This document shows, one piece after another, positions 23,834 through 32,837 of a DNA stretch of 34,031 nucleotides; position 1 is the first letter of the stretch, and every line of letters starts with the position of its first letter. This DNA comes from Dolosicoccus paucivorans (GTDB taxonomy: Bacteria > Bacillota > Bacilli > Lactobacillales > Aerococcaceae): assembly GCF_900100125.1 (NCBI RefSeq), contig NZ_FNEL01000014.1, forward strand, positions 1 to 34,031. The letters are read 5' to 3'. The position numbers and the translations under genes are program-made. The notes below the pieces were generated by a model that was not told the origin of the DNA, searched no databases, and was given only the letters and a program-made list of their open reading frames with translations.

Positions 23834-24793
23834 ATGAAGAAAATGCTCGGATTTTTAACAATATTAGCAGTATTGAGTTTTATTTCAATTTTTGTTGGCG
23901 TGCGTGACTTATCTTTATTAAAGATGGCTTCTTTTGATCAAACGGATTGGCATATTATTAAAGAAGTTCGTCTACCGCGAACGATTAGTTTAATTATCGT
24001 TGGAGCAGTTATGAGTGTTAGCGGGTTATTGATGCAAAAGCTAACTCAAAACCGCTTCGTCTCGCCAACGAACGCCGGTACAAGTGAAAGTGCGCAATTA
24101 GGTATATTATTAAGTATTTTATTTTTCAGTTCGAGTTCTCCTCTACTTAGAACTTTTGTCGCTTTTTTATGTGCTTTTCTAGGAACTGTTTTATTTTTAT
24201 GGCTTATTAAATACTTAAAAGGCCCAGGACACTTATTAGTGCCTCTTGTAGGACTCATGTTTGGAGCGATTATTCGGTCAGTCGTCACTTTTATTGCTTA
24301 TCAATATGGCGTAACGCAAAATATTACCGCATGGATGCAAGGGAATTTTTCTTTAGTCAATCAGTATGATATGTGGCTTTTAATGATCGGTTTAATTTTA
24401 TTAGTAGGCGTTTTTTTATTTTCTAACCATTTTACTTTAGTAGGAATGGGCGAGGAGATGACAGCGGCTTTAGGTGCACACTACGAGCGCTTGTTGTATT
24501 TTGGTATTTTACTGGTCGCTTTAGCAACCAGCGTTTCTATCGCTGTGGTTGGTTATTTGCCTTTTATTGGTTTAGTTATTCCCAATATTGTGACTTATTT
24601 ATGGGGCGACCATTTAAAAACAGCTCAATATTATACAGCGGCTTTAGGAAGTATCTTTTTGGTTGCTTGCGACTTAATGGCTCGTTTAGTGATTCGTCCT
24701 TATGAAGTGCCGGTGAATTTAATTGTCGGTATTTTAGGCGGTATTTTATTTGTAAGTATGTTGTTAAAAGAAGGGAGACGAAGCTATGTTTAA
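23834..24793 (+). CDS. FecCD-type siderophore/iron ABC permease 1 (YclN-like)
   Basis: A 319-residue membrane protein of the BtuC/FecCD fold with about nine to ten hydrophobic segments. Diagnostic pieces are VRLPRTISLIIVGAVMSVSGLLMQKLTQN near the N-terminus, and ALGAHYERL followed by GYLPFIGLVIPNI in the C-terminal half. It probably pairs with the next permease as a heterodimer, the arrangement of YclN/YclO and FatD/FatC. Its end overlaps the second permease by 8 nt. No Fur- or DtxR-type operator is visible in the 15-nt gap upstream. Confidence 0.85.
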   Translation: MKKMLGFLTILAVLSFISIFVGVRDLSLLKMASFDQTDWHIIKEVRLPRTISLIIVGAVMSVSGLLMQKLTQNRFVSPTNAGTSESAQLGILLSILFFSSSSPLLRTFVAFLCAFLGTVLFLWLIKYLKGPGHLLVPLVGLMFGAIIRSVVTFIAYQYGVTQNITAWMQGNFSLVNQYDMWLLMIGLILLVGVFLFSNHFTLVGMGEEMTAALGAHYERLLYFGILLVALATSVSIAVVGYLPFIGLVIPNIVTYLWGDHLKTAQYYTAALGSIFLVACDLMARLVIRPYEVPVNLIVGILGGILFVSMLLKEGRRSYV

Positions 24794-25769
24794 TCATTTA
24801 ACTTGGTCTTCCGCTCGTAAACGATTAGTCGCATTGCTTTTAATTGTTTTAGTGTTATCTATCTTTTACATGACTTATGCGGTTTATGGTAATTGGGAGT
24901 TTGCAGCAAGTTTAAGAGGTAAAAAGTTACTCGCGATTTATTTAGTTGGCGTTGCTTTAAGTGTTTCGACGATTAGTTTTCAAACTTTAGTGGAAAACCA
25001 ACTCATTACCCCGCAAATTTTAGGAATTGATGAAGCTTATTTACTGATTCATACTCTCTTTTTAACTTTTAGTTACCGATATTTCGGCCAATCGTTAACT
25101 CTATCTTTGCCTTTATTTATCAGTACTCTTGTAGTGATGGTTAGTTTGTCACTGTTATTATTCCGTGTTTTTATTACGAAACACCGGCAAGATATTTTTT
25201 TAATGTTAATGACGGGAATGACGTTGAGTTTGGTCTTTCGGAGTATGAGTCAATTTTTACAAGTCATGTTAGATCCGAATGAATACCAACGTCTGGTTGT
25301 TCGAATTTACCCAAGTTTTGCCAATATTCAAGCATCGGCTCTACCTATCAGTATCTTTGTTATATTGAGTGCTTTAGTGGTCTTATGGGTTTATAGCGTT
25401 CGGTTAGATGTGATGCGCTTGGGCCGGCACTTGGCTATTAGTTTAGGAGTAGATGTAGGGCACGTTCAGTGGGTTACTTTTGCAGCAGTCAGTGTGTTAG
25501 TTAGTGTCAGTACGGCGTTAGTCGGTCCTTTAACATTTTTAGGATTTATTGTTGCTAATGTGGCTTATCAAACGAGTCCTTTATTAACTCACAAATATTT
25601 ATTTTGTTACGCCAGCGGAATAAGTTTAATTATCCTACTTTTAGGTCAAATTGGCATTGAGCACGTGGTGGGATGGAGTACGCCGATTGCGGTTATTATT
25701 GAGTTAGTTGGAGGCGCTTATTTTATTTATCAATTATTGAAAGAAAGGAGAGGGTCTGGATGGGCTTAG
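24786..25769 (+). CDS. FecCD-type siderophore/iron ABC permease 2 (YclO-like)
   Basis: A 327-residue polytopic protein with the same fold as its upstream partner. It has SFQTLVENQLITPQILGIDEAYLL near the N-terminus (the family GASFQ...NPLATP...LGI region), SLGVDVGHVQW before the last third, and a VGPLTFLGFIVANVAYQ segment. It overlaps both neighbours (8 nt and 10 nt), so the two permeases and the ATPase are translated as one unit. Confidence 0.85.
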   Translation: MFNHLTWSSARKRLVALLLIVLVLSIFYMTYAVYGNWEFAASLRGKKLLAIYLVGVALSVSTISFQTLVENQLITPQILGIDEAYLLIHTLFLTFSYRYFGQSLTLSLPLFISTLVVMVSLSLLLFRVFITKHRQDIFLMLMTGMTLSLVFRSMSQFLQVMLDPNEYQRLVVRIYPSFANIQASALPISIFVILSALVVLWVYSVRLDVMRLGRHLAISLGVDVGHVQWVTFAAVSVLVSVSTALVGPLTFLGFIVANVAYQTSPLLTHKYLFCYASGISLIILLLGQIGIEHVVGWSTPIAVIIELVGGAYFIYQLLKERRGSGWA

Positions 25770-26521
25770 AGATTCAAAAGGTTCATAAAAATTTTGGTGC
25801 GAAAGAAATATTAAAAGATATTACAGTTTCGATTCCAGAAAACAAATTGACGACGATTATCGGACCGAATGGATCAGGTAAAAGTACCTTATTATCGATT
25901 ATTAGTCGACTCATTGATAAAGAACAAGGAGAAGTTTACATTGATAATAAAGAAATTGACCAGTGGCCTACAGGCGAACTCGCTCAGAATTTATCGGTCT
26001 TACGTCAAACGAACCGAGACGATTTGCGCTTAACCGTTGAAGAGTTAGTTAAATTCGGTCGATTTCCCTATAGTCAAAATCGCCTGACCACTCAAGATGT
26101 GTATATTGTTGAAGATGTCTTAGCGCAAATGAACTTAACGCCCATTCGCCATCAATTACTCACTTCTCTTTCTGGAGGACAGCGTCAAAGAGCGTTTTTA
26201 GGAATGATTTTAGCTCAGCAAACAAAGTATATTTTATTGGATGAGCCGTTAAATAATTTAGATATGCGCTATGCGGTGGAGTTGATGCAACAATTAAGGC
26301 AATTAGTCGAGGCACAAAATAAAACGATCGTAACAGTCGTTCATGATTTAAACTTTGTCTCCCACTATGCAGATTATGTTATTGCTTTAAAAGACGGTCA
26401 AGTCTTTAAAGAGGGGACGTTGCAAGAAGTCATGCAGTCTGAAATTTTATCGGAGCTTTATGATATGACGATTGATATTGAAGAGATTCGCGGTAAATAT
26501 TATTGTTTAAGTTATGGTTAA
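25760..26521 (+). CDS. Siderophore/iron ABC transporter ATP-binding protein (YclP/FepC-like)
   Basis: The 253-residue ATPase has Walker A GPNGSGKST (35-43), signature LSGGQ (137-141), Walker B with D161-E162 and the H-loop VVHDLNFVSHYADY. The Q-loop region (LRQTNRDDLRLTVEELVKFGRFPY) is typical of iron-siderophore and cobalamin ATPases. It is coupled to the upstream permease through a 10-nt overlap, and the binding-protein gene follows after 13 nt. Confidence 0.9.
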   Translation: MGLEIQKVHKNFGAKEILKDITVSIPENKLTTIIGPNGSGKSTLLSIISRLIDKEQGEVYIDNKEIDQWPTGELAQNLSVLRQTNRDDLRLTVEELVKFGRFPYSQNRLTTQDVYIVEDVLAQMNLTPIRHQLLTSLSGGQRQRAFLGMILAQQTKYILLDEPLNNLDMRYAVELMQQLRQLVEAQNKTIVTVVHDLNFVSHYADYVIALKDGQVFKEGTLQEVMQSEILSELYDMTIDIEEIRGKYYCLSYG

Positions 26522-26534
26522 GGAGGAATAGGAT

Positions 26535-27455
26535 ATGAAATGGATGAAGAAGTTAGTCACTTTAATGACATTACTATTGGCTTTAGTTAATTTACCCGTA
26601 CATAGTTTTGCTAAAGACACGGTGACCTTTAAAACGGAAGATGGCGAAGTAGAAATTGCTAAAGATCCTACTAAAATTATTGCTTTTGATTTAGGTACGT
26701 TAGATACGTTAGCTCAATTAGGTGAAGAAGCTCGTGTTGTAGGAGGGCCGGAACACGCAATTTTTCCAGAACATTTAAAGGAAACCTATGCTTCCATTGA
26801 AAATGTTGGCGGAATGAAAGACCCTGATTTAGAAAAGATCAACGCCCTACAGCCTGATGTCATTTTTATTTCCAGCCGTCAAGCGGACTTTGTAGCGGAC
26901 TTTGAAAAGATTGCGCCAGTGGTTTTTGTTCCTGTAATGGATGAAAATCAGTGGACAACGACTAAAGAACACACCCTCGCTTTAGTGGAGCTAGTAGGTA
27001 AAACAGATCAAGCGCAAACAATAATTGATGATTTAGAAAGTCAAATGGCGCAACTTAAAGAAAAAGCTCAAAATAAAAAAGCCTTATTTATGATGCTAAA
27101 TGAGGGAACATTATCCGTTTTTGGGGCAACAAGTCGTTATGGCATCCTTTATAATGAATTTGGTTTTGAACCAGCTGATGAAGCCATTGATGCAAGTTCT
27201 CACGGCCAACAAGTGACTTTTGAATATGTTTTAGAGAAAAATCCTGACGTGTTATTTGTACTGGACCGTCAACGTGCTATTGGCCAACCTGCGGATGAAA
27301 ACAATGCATTATTAGATAATGAATTAATTAAACAAACCGGGGCGGGTAAAGACGGTGCAATTGTAACCGTGCAACCAGACGCTTGGTATTTATCTGCTGG
27401 TGGATTAAAAACAACACAAATTATGATTGACGATGCGAATAAAGTCCTTGAATAA
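26535..27455 (+). CDS. Siderophore-binding protein (YclQ/FatB/CeuE-like), signal peptide without lipobox
   Basis: A 306-residue periplasmic-binding-protein type III fold. KIIAFDLGTLDTLAQLG, ENVGGMKDPDLEKINALQPDVIFISSRQ, and GILYNEFGFEPADE are characteristic of catecholate-siderophore binding proteins. The N-terminus MKWMKK plus a hydrophobic stretch and SFA-KD looks like a type I signal peptide. Unusually, there is no lipobox cysteine, and I find no cysteine in the protein, so lipid anchoring is not possible. RBS AAGGAGG. A terminator follows, ending the long transcription unit. Confidence 0.87.
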   Translation: MKWMKKLVTLMTLLLALVNLPVHSFAKDTVTFKTEDGEVEIAKDPTKIIAFDLGTLDTLAQLGEEARVVGGPEHAIFPEHLKETYASIENVGGMKDPDLEKINALQPDVIFISSRQADFVADFEKIAPVVFVPVMDENQWTTTKEHTLALVELVGKTDQAQTIIDDLESQMAQLKEKAQNKKALFMMLNEGTLSVFGATSRYGILYNEFGFEPADEAIDASSHGQQVTFEYVLEKNPDVLFVLDRQRAIGQPADENNALLDNELIKQTGAGKDGAIVTVQPDAWYLSAGGLKTTQIMIDDANKVLE

Positions 27456-27465
27456 TTTTTAAGAA

Positions 27466-27501
27466 GAACGGTTAGAAAATGGATTTCTAACGGTTCTTTT
27501 T
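27466..27501 (+). terminator. Terminator after the siderophore transporter operon
   Basis: A 13-pair stem (27466-27478 with 27484-27496, one G-G mismatch) has a 5-nt loop and a T-run. Confidence 0.85.
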
Positions 27502-27522
27502 CTATCTATTCAAATAAAGTTG

Positions 27523-27531
27523 TGGTACAAT
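27523..27531 (+). promoter_or_regulatory. Extended -10 promoter of the P-type ATPase gene
   Basis: TGG-TACAAT with TACAAT at 27526-27531, 36 nt upstream of the ATG. The -35 region is poor. The leader is too short for an M-box Mg2+ riboswitch. Confidence 0.55.
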
Positions 27532-27566
27532 TCACCTAAAAACTTTTTTAGAATGTAGGGAATAGA

Positions 27567-30086
27567 ATGGATAAAGAATTTTTTAATTTACCCCTTGAAG
27601 ACATTTACCAACAGTTAAATGTTGATGCTCAAGTCGGGTTAACAAAAGAAGAAGCGCAAAAAAGAACAACAACTTATGGTAAAAATGTTTTAAGTGATGG
27701 TAAAAAGGAGTCGCCTTTTAAGTTGTTTTTTAAACAATTAACCGATCCGATTATTATTTTATTACTTTCTGCGTCAGTTCTTTCCATCTTTTTAGGTGAT
27801 TTAATGGACGCGCTGATTATTTTTGTAATTGTGTTTATTTCCGCCACCCTTGCCTTTTTCCAAGAATATAATGCAAGTAAGGCGATGGAAGAGTTGTCTT
27901 CTTTAGTGAAAGCCAAAATTACTCTTCTTCGGGATGGAACACCGACTGAAATTGAAGTTGAAGATGTGGTTCCTGGTGATATTTTAATTTTAAATTCAGG
28001 TGACATTCTTCCGGCCGATGGACGATTTATTTCGACAAATGATTTAACCGTCAACGAAGCAGTTTTGACCGGTGAATCGTTCCCTGTCGAAAAGGAAGTG
28101 GGAAATTTAGAAGGTGACGTTCCCCTAGCGAAACGCTCGAATAGTGGTTACATGGGGTCCAACGTTGTATCCGGAACCGGTAAAATGATCATTACCGCAA
28201 CAGGAAGAAATACTTATTTTGGGGGGGTAGCTAAAGATTTACAAAAACAAGCTCCTATGACTGAATTTAAAAAAGGGTTGAACCGCTTTGGACGGCTTTT
28301 AATGACCATTTCTGTGGTAATGATCCTGTTAATTTTCTTTTTAAACTTAACAATGCATAAAAATATCTTTGACTCGTTAATGTTTGCGATTTCTCTAGCT
28401 GTGGGGATTACACCGCAACTTTTACCAGCCATTAGTTCGGTCAATTTATCCCTTGGCGCTAAGCGAATGGCACAAAAGGATGTGATTATTCGTCAGCTAG
28501 ATGTTATTGATAACATTGGAGGAATGGATGTTCTTTGTTCAGATAAGACAGGAACTATTACGGAAGGAGGCGTTAAAATTGATGCCGCCTTTGATCTACA
28601 AGAGAATAAATCACAAGAGCTGTTAAAACTTGTCATCGATAATGCTTATTATTCTAGTTCAAATAATAATAGTATTGACCAAGCATTATTAACTTTAAAA
28701 GACCCTCATGATATGCCTGGTAAGAAAATATCGCAAAAAGCTTATAACTTTACCGACCGCATGTCATCTGTGGCGGTGGCTTACGACGATGAGCGTTTTA
28801 TGGGAATGAGACGTTTGATTATTACTAAAGGGGCTATTAAAAATGTGATTGGTATTTGCGATCGAGCCTTAGATAATAATGGTCAAGTAGTAGATATCAA
28901 CACTCGCTTAGACGATATTAACCAAATAATGGAAGAATTAGGTAGTCAAGGGTACCGTGCGTTAGCCATTGCGGTAAAGGAATTCGATGAAGAAGCAGAG
29001 TTTAATAAAGGAATGATTTTTGTAGGGTTTATTACCTTTTTTGACCCATTAAAACACGACTCTAAAGAAGTGATTGAAAAAATTAATGAACTTCAAGTGG
29101 ACTTCAAAATTATTACGGGAGACTCTTTAAATGTCGCTAAATTTCTAGCTACTGAATTAGGTTATGACGCAACAGAAGTTATTTCAGCCAATGAATTGAA
29201 AAACATTTCATTAGAACAACAAGGTGAATTGGTTGAAAAGATAAAGATTTTTGCTGAAGTGGAACCTGAAATGAAGAAAAGTATTATTAAATTGTTGAAA
29301 AAGCAAGGCCACTTAGTTGGCTATATGGGAGATGGGATTAACGATGTACCTTCTCTTCATGAAGCAGATGTGGCGATTTCCGTCGATGACGCCGTAGATG
29401 TTGCTAAAGAAGCGGCTAATATTGTCTTATTAAAGTCCGATTTATCGGTTGTATTAGACGGGATTGTTGAAGGACGTAGAGTATTTGCGAATACGATGAA
29501 ATACATCTTCATTGCGGTATCTGCTAACTTTGGAAATATGTTTTCAATGGCAGGAGCATCATTATTGCTTAAATTTTTACCCTTATTGCCTAAACAAATA
29601 CTAATGACTAACTTACTTCAAGATTTACCGGCGATGTCTCTTGCGTCAGATAATGCCGACGAGGGATGGATTACTCGTCCCCATCGATTTAACTTTAAGT
29701 TCATTATTAAGTTTATGATTACTTTTGGTTTAATTTCGTCTATTTTTGACTACTGTATGTTTGCGGTACTCCTTCATATCAATGCAAATGAGCAACTCTT
29801 TCAAACCGTATGGTTTACCGAATCAGTTATTTCAGCGGTTATGTTAATGATTGTTTTAAGAACAACTTTACCTGTGGTTCGTTCTAAACCAAGCAAGCGT
29901 CTCCTACTTACATCAGGGTTCATTATTGCCTTTACGGCGGCGTTATCTTATTTACCTTTTAATCATTTATTAGGGTTTATACCCATTCCTCTTTTCATGT
30001 GGAAATATATTTTAGGTGTCATTGCGATTTACATGATAGTAGGAGAACTGTCTAAACGTTTATTTTACAAATATAATCGACCATAA
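27567..30086 (+). CDS. P-type cation-transporting ATPase, MgtA-like (P3B)
   Basis: An 839-residue ion pump, probably importing Mg2+. An N-terminal cation-ATPase domain (about 1-70) precedes the membrane part. TGES (168-171) is the actuator motif, D326-KTGT the phosphorylation site, and MGDGIND (587-593) the hinge motif. NIGGMDVLCSDKTGT and the late ILMTNLLQDLPAMSLASDNAD resemble MgtA-type pumps. The fourth membrane segment reads VGITPQLLPAI where MgtA has a TPEMLP motif, so the usual acidic residue is Gln here; substrate assignment is therefore less certain. It is shorter than MgtA (about 900 aa). Flanked by terminators, so monocistronic. RBS is weak (TAGGGAA). Confidence 0.8.
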   Translation: MDKEFFNLPLEDIYQQLNVDAQVGLTKEEAQKRTTTYGKNVLSDGKKESPFKLFFKQLTDPIIILLLSASVLSIFLGDLMDALIIFVIVFISATLAFFQEYNASKAMEELSSLVKAKITLLRDGTPTEIEVEDVVPGDILILNSGDILPADGRFISTNDLTVNEAVLTGESFPVEKEVGNLEGDVPLAKRSNSGYMGSNVVSGTGKMIITATGRNTYFGGVAKDLQKQAPMTEFKKGLNRFGRLLMTISVVMILLIFFLNLTMHKNIFDSLMFAISLAVGITPQLLPAISSVNLSLGAKRMAQKDVIIRQLDVIDNIGGMDVLCSDKTGTITEGGVKIDAAFDLQENKSQELLKLVIDNAYYSSSNNNSIDQALLTLKDPHDMPGKKISQKAYNFTDRMSSVAVAYDDERFMGMRRLIITKGAIKNVIGICDRALDNNGQVVDINTRLDDINQIMEELGSQGYRALAIAVKEFDEEAEFNKGMIFVGFITFFDPLKHDSKEVIEKINELQVDFKIITGDSLNVAKFLATELGYDATEVISANELKNISLEQQGELVEKIKIFAEVEPEMKKSIIKLLKKQGHLVGYMGDGINDVPSLHEADVAISVDDAVDVAKEAANIVLLKSDLSVVLDGIVEGRRVFANTMKYIFIAVSANFGNMFSMAGASLLLKFLPLLPKQILMTNLLQDLPAMSLASDNADEGWITRPHRFNFKFIIKFMITFGLISSIFDYCMFAVLLHINANEQLFQTVWFTESVISAVMLMIVLRTTLPVVRSKPSKRLLLTSGFIIAFTAALSYLPFNHLLGFIPIPLFMWKYILGVIAIYMIVGELSKRLFYKYNRP

Positions 30087-30090
30087 AAAC

Positions 30091-30125
30091 AAAACGACCC
30101 TCTTTTTTAAAAGAGAGTCGTTTTT
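30091..30125. terminator. Bidirectional terminator between the P-type ATPase gene and mscL
   Basis: A long inverted repeat (30091-30106 with 30109-30124, one mismatch) has A-runs on the left and T-runs on the right. It serves the converging genes. Confidence 0.88.
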
Positions 30126-30128
30126 ATA

Positions 30129-30509
30129 TTAGTGTCCTTTTTTTAGCTCTGCTAAAATTTCAGTTAATAGTTCAGTTTCAGTCGGAACAGTAGCTTCATC
30201 CACTTCTTCTTGAACTTTTCTCTTCGCGTTCATTTGTTGTAATCCTTTAACGGTTAAAAATAACATAAAGCCAATCATTAAAAAGTTAATGACTGCTTGT
30301 AAGAAGTTCCCGTAAGTTAACTTTGTGTTCCCGATTGTAATCGCTAAGTGAGAGACGTCAACCGCTCCTGTTACAGAGACAATAATTGGCATGAAAATAT
30401 CATCCACTAAACTAGAGACAATTTTTGAAAAAGCGCCCCCTAAAATAACCCCGATAGCTAAGTTAATTACGTTATCTTGAGCGATAAACTCTTTAAATTC
30501 TTTCCACAT
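30129..30509 (-). CDS. mscL: Large-conductance mechanosensitive channel MscL
   Basis: An osmotic-release channel of the cytoplasmic membrane. The 126-residue protein begins MWKEFKEFIAQDNVINLAIGVILGGAFSKIVSSLVDDIFMP, an amphipathic helix plus the pore-lining TM1 with its Gly/Ala-rich face. TM2 (about 70-92, NFLQAVINFLMIGFMLFL) and the cytoplasmic helix with a Glu-rich C-terminus follow. RBS TAGGAGG on the minus strand. It is downstream of the FAD oxidoreductase gene (62-nt gap) on the same strand and may have its own promoter there. Confidence 0.95.
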   Translation of the reverse strand: MWKEFKEFIAQDNVINLAIGVILGGAFSKIVSSLVDDIFMPIIVSVTGAVDVSHLAITIGNTKLTYGNFLQAVINFLMIGFMLFLTVKGLQQMNAKRKVQEEVDEATVPTETELLTEILAELKKGH

Positions 30510-30571
30510 ATGAATAATTCCTCCTAAAATATGAATATCAATAGAATAGCATATTTCACAAACTTTGTATA

Positions 30572-31702
30572 CTAGTCTGCTTTAGGAGAAATATATGTTT
30601 CGATAGGAAAGTCTTCTTTTGTAATTTGCCATTGCCCGGTATGAATCAATTGACTCCACTGATGGCCAATAAATGGACCACTGGTTAAGCCGGATGATCC
30701 GAGTCCGCTGACAGCCCAGACGTTAGAAAGAGTAGGAACTTCGCCGACTAAAACACCAGAATCCGGAGTGTAGGCACGGATTCCTACTTTAATACGGTGA
30801 ATCGGATACTCGCTAAAGCCAGGTATCCACTCTTCAGCGAAGTTGACTAAATCGTTGATCCGTTCCATTTCAACGTCTAAACTATAATCGCGGTCATCTT
30901 CATGGGTCGCACCGATGACAATTTCACCGTTTTCATTTGGGATAATGTCAAATTTACCTGGTGCCATCACTACAGGCCAGTTGTTGCCTACCCATTCTTC
31001 ATTAAAGGCACTATATAATTGACCTTTTTGCGGACGAATGGCTACCTCAAAACCTAAGGGTTCAAGTAAATTAGGTAACCAGGCTCCACTCGCTAAAAGA
31101 AGGCGGTCAAAAGTATAAGATGATTCGTCTGTGTGGACAGAAACTGTTTCTTCATGGCGTTTTAAATGGACGCGCTGATTGATATAAGTGCCTCCTAATT
31201 GCTGGAAAGCTTCTTTTAATGTAGCAATTAAAGCCTCCCCATCTACTCTGGCTCCACCTTTAACAAAGCTTGCTGGATAAGGTGAATTAAGAAGCGGAAA
31301 GCGTTCATTGACTTGCTGAGTAGTTAGCGTTTCAACGCCAACGATGGCAGGAGACTGCTCAAGTCGTTCCTGAGCTCGTTGGGCATCTCGTTCTAGAGAG
31401 GGTTGGTTTTTACGGGGCAAAAGGGTGCCAATGGCTTGGTAAAGTCCATTTGTTTCATGGCCGTCTTCTTTCAAGTCTTGAATTAATTGATGGTAGAACT
31501 CTGCTCCATTAGAGACTAAAAAGTACCACGGCTTATTGCGTCTTAATGTGAACCAAGGACAAATAATACCAGCTGCCGCTTTTGTAGCTTGGCCTGTTTC
31601 TTCATCAAATAAAGTAACCTTATAGCCTTGTCGTGCTAAATAATAAGCTGCCGTTGACCCGACAATGCCTCCACCAACAATTCCGATTGATAAATGTGAC
31701 AT
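30572..31702 (-). CDS. FAD-dependent oxidoreductase, DadA/glycine-oxidase-like
   Basis: A 376-residue amino-acid oxidase/dehydrogenase-fold protein. The N-terminal dinucleotide motif is IGIVGGGIVGSTAAYYLA (G10-x-G12-x-x-G15), followed by an acidic residue (LFDEE) that binds the FAD ribose. RPQKGQLYS in the middle and the C-terminal VSGLGSSGLTSGPFIGH close the FAD site. The substrate cannot be determined from sequence; D-amino acids or glycine-type substrates are suggested by family. RBS AGAAAGGA. It is the first gene on the strand leading to mscL. Confidence 0.8.
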   Translation of the reverse strand: MSHLSIGIVGGGIVGSTAAYYLARQGYKVTLFDEETGQATKAAAGIICPWFTLRRNKPWYFLVSNGAEFYHQLIQDLKEDGHETNGLYQAIGTLLPRKNQPSLERDAQRAQERLEQSPAIVGVETLTTQQVNERFPLLNSPYPASFVKGGARVDGEALIATLKEAFQQLGGTYINQRVHLKRHEETVSVHTDESSYTFDRLLLASGAWLPNLLEPLGFEVAIRPQKGQLYSAFNEEWVGNNWPVVMAPGKFDIIPNENGEIVIGATHEDDRDYSLDVEMERINDLVNFAEEWIPGFSEYPIHRIKVGIRAYTPDSGVLVGEVPTLSNVWAVSGLGSSGLTSGPFIGHQWSQLIHTGQWQITKEDFPIETYISPKAD

Positions 31703-31815
31703 ACTCTCATCCTTTCTAAATTAATGATAAATGTTAGTTAAATCATAACATAACAGAAATTCAATAAATAAAGTTTTGGTATATCGAAAAAAAAGAAAAG
31801 AATAGACAAAAAATA

Positions 31816-31843
31816 TTGACGTACACAAAAAATGTGATACTAT
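31816..31843 (+). promoter_or_regulatory. Promoter of the ABC exporter cassette
   Basis: -35 TTGACG (31816-31821), 16-nt spacer, -10 TACTAT (31838-31843) with the extension TGA. A roughly 105-nt AT-rich leader follows with one small hairpin (31892-31896 with 31903-31907). The rest of the 254-nt divergent gap, toward the FAD oxidoreductase gene, shows no other clear signal. Confidence 0.7.
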
Positions 31844-31956
31844 CTAAAGAAGTTTTTAATAAATAACTAAAATTATTAGAAATACGGTGAAACTAGATGC
31901 GGTTCTAGCTAAATGTAGTGGTATTAATATAGGTGTTTTATTAGAGGGGAACTTAT

Positions 31957-32837
31957 ATGTTAAATATATCAAATGTATATAAAAGTTATGGAGAAAAAGA
32001 AGTGTTAAAAGGTGTTAGTTTTAAAGTGAACGCGGGGGAAATAGTTGGTTTAATTGGAGAAAATGGCTCAGGAAAAACTACTTTAATTAAAACTATTTTA
32101 GGGAGTGTGATAGCTGATTCAGGCGTGATTCAATTTAAAGAAAAGGACAACTACATCTCTGATTCTTTTTCTATGAAAGAAATAGGCTATTTATTAGACA
32201 TTGATCTCATTCAAGAGTTGAATGCAGTGGAGTTATTAAAGCTATATTCTTTATACGAAAACAAAGGCTATAACTTGAAAAAAACTGAAGAAGCGTTGCA
32301 AGAATTTAAACTTCCTAGAGACAGTAAAATAAAAGAATATTCTTATGGAATGCAACAGAGATTACGTTTGTTACTTGCTCTTGACGAGACGCGACAATTA
32401 TTAATTTTAGACGAGCCGTTGTTAGGATTAGATATTACCAGTATTGACTTGATGAAAAAGGTGTAAAACAATTTGTATCTCAAGGTGGAAGCGTTTTACT
32501 ATCTTCACATCAATTAGCAGAAATCCAAGATATTGTAGATCGATATATAATATTAGATGATGGAATTATTAATGAAGAATTTACTGGAAATAGTGTGGTA
32601 TTCCAAGTCGAAGTAAGAAGTGAGTTAGGTGAATTTGTTAAATTAACAAGTTTATTAAATGAGTGTGATGTGCTATTTCAAAAAGAAGAAGAGCACAGGA
32701 GATTGTATGTAGACCCTGAAAATTTAAATCGCGTACTACAAGAGGCATTTAAATTAAATTTAGAAGTAAATATTGAACAAAAAAATATAATTAATCAAAC
32801 ACTACTAAGAAAGTCTAAGGTGGGATCGAATGAATAA
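31957..32837 (+). pseudogene. ABC exporter ATP-binding protein (BcrA/lantibiotic-immunity-like), frameshifted
   Basis: The 5' part encodes 169 residues with Walker A GENGSGKT (34-41), signature YSYGMQQ (128-134) and Walker B with D152-E153, then stops at 32464-32466. Reading continues in the -1 frame from GGT at 32460 without a stop to 32837. That frame supplies the expected H-loop region (GGSVLLSSHQLAEIQDIVDRYIIL) and a C-terminal tail; joined, they would make 293 aa, a normal length. The join is at ATG-AAA-AAG-GTG-TAA, where one extra A in the A5 run restores the frame. Explanations are a real mutation, a sequencing error, or -1 ribosomal slippage at AAA-AAG. RBS AGAGGGG. The gene overlaps the permease gene by 8 nt. 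Confidence 0.85.

Noticed and set aside
27502-27566. Mg2+ riboswitch (M-box or ykoK) upstream of the MgtA-like gene.
   Set aside because: The gap between the upstream terminator and the ATG is only about 65 nt, and the putative transcript start leaves less than 40 nt of leader.
32595-32837. A separate 80-residue gene starting at GTG 32595.
   Set aside because: The frame is open well upstream of this codon and encodes the missing ABC H-loop region. It is the 3' part of the frameshifted ATPase gene, not an independent gene.
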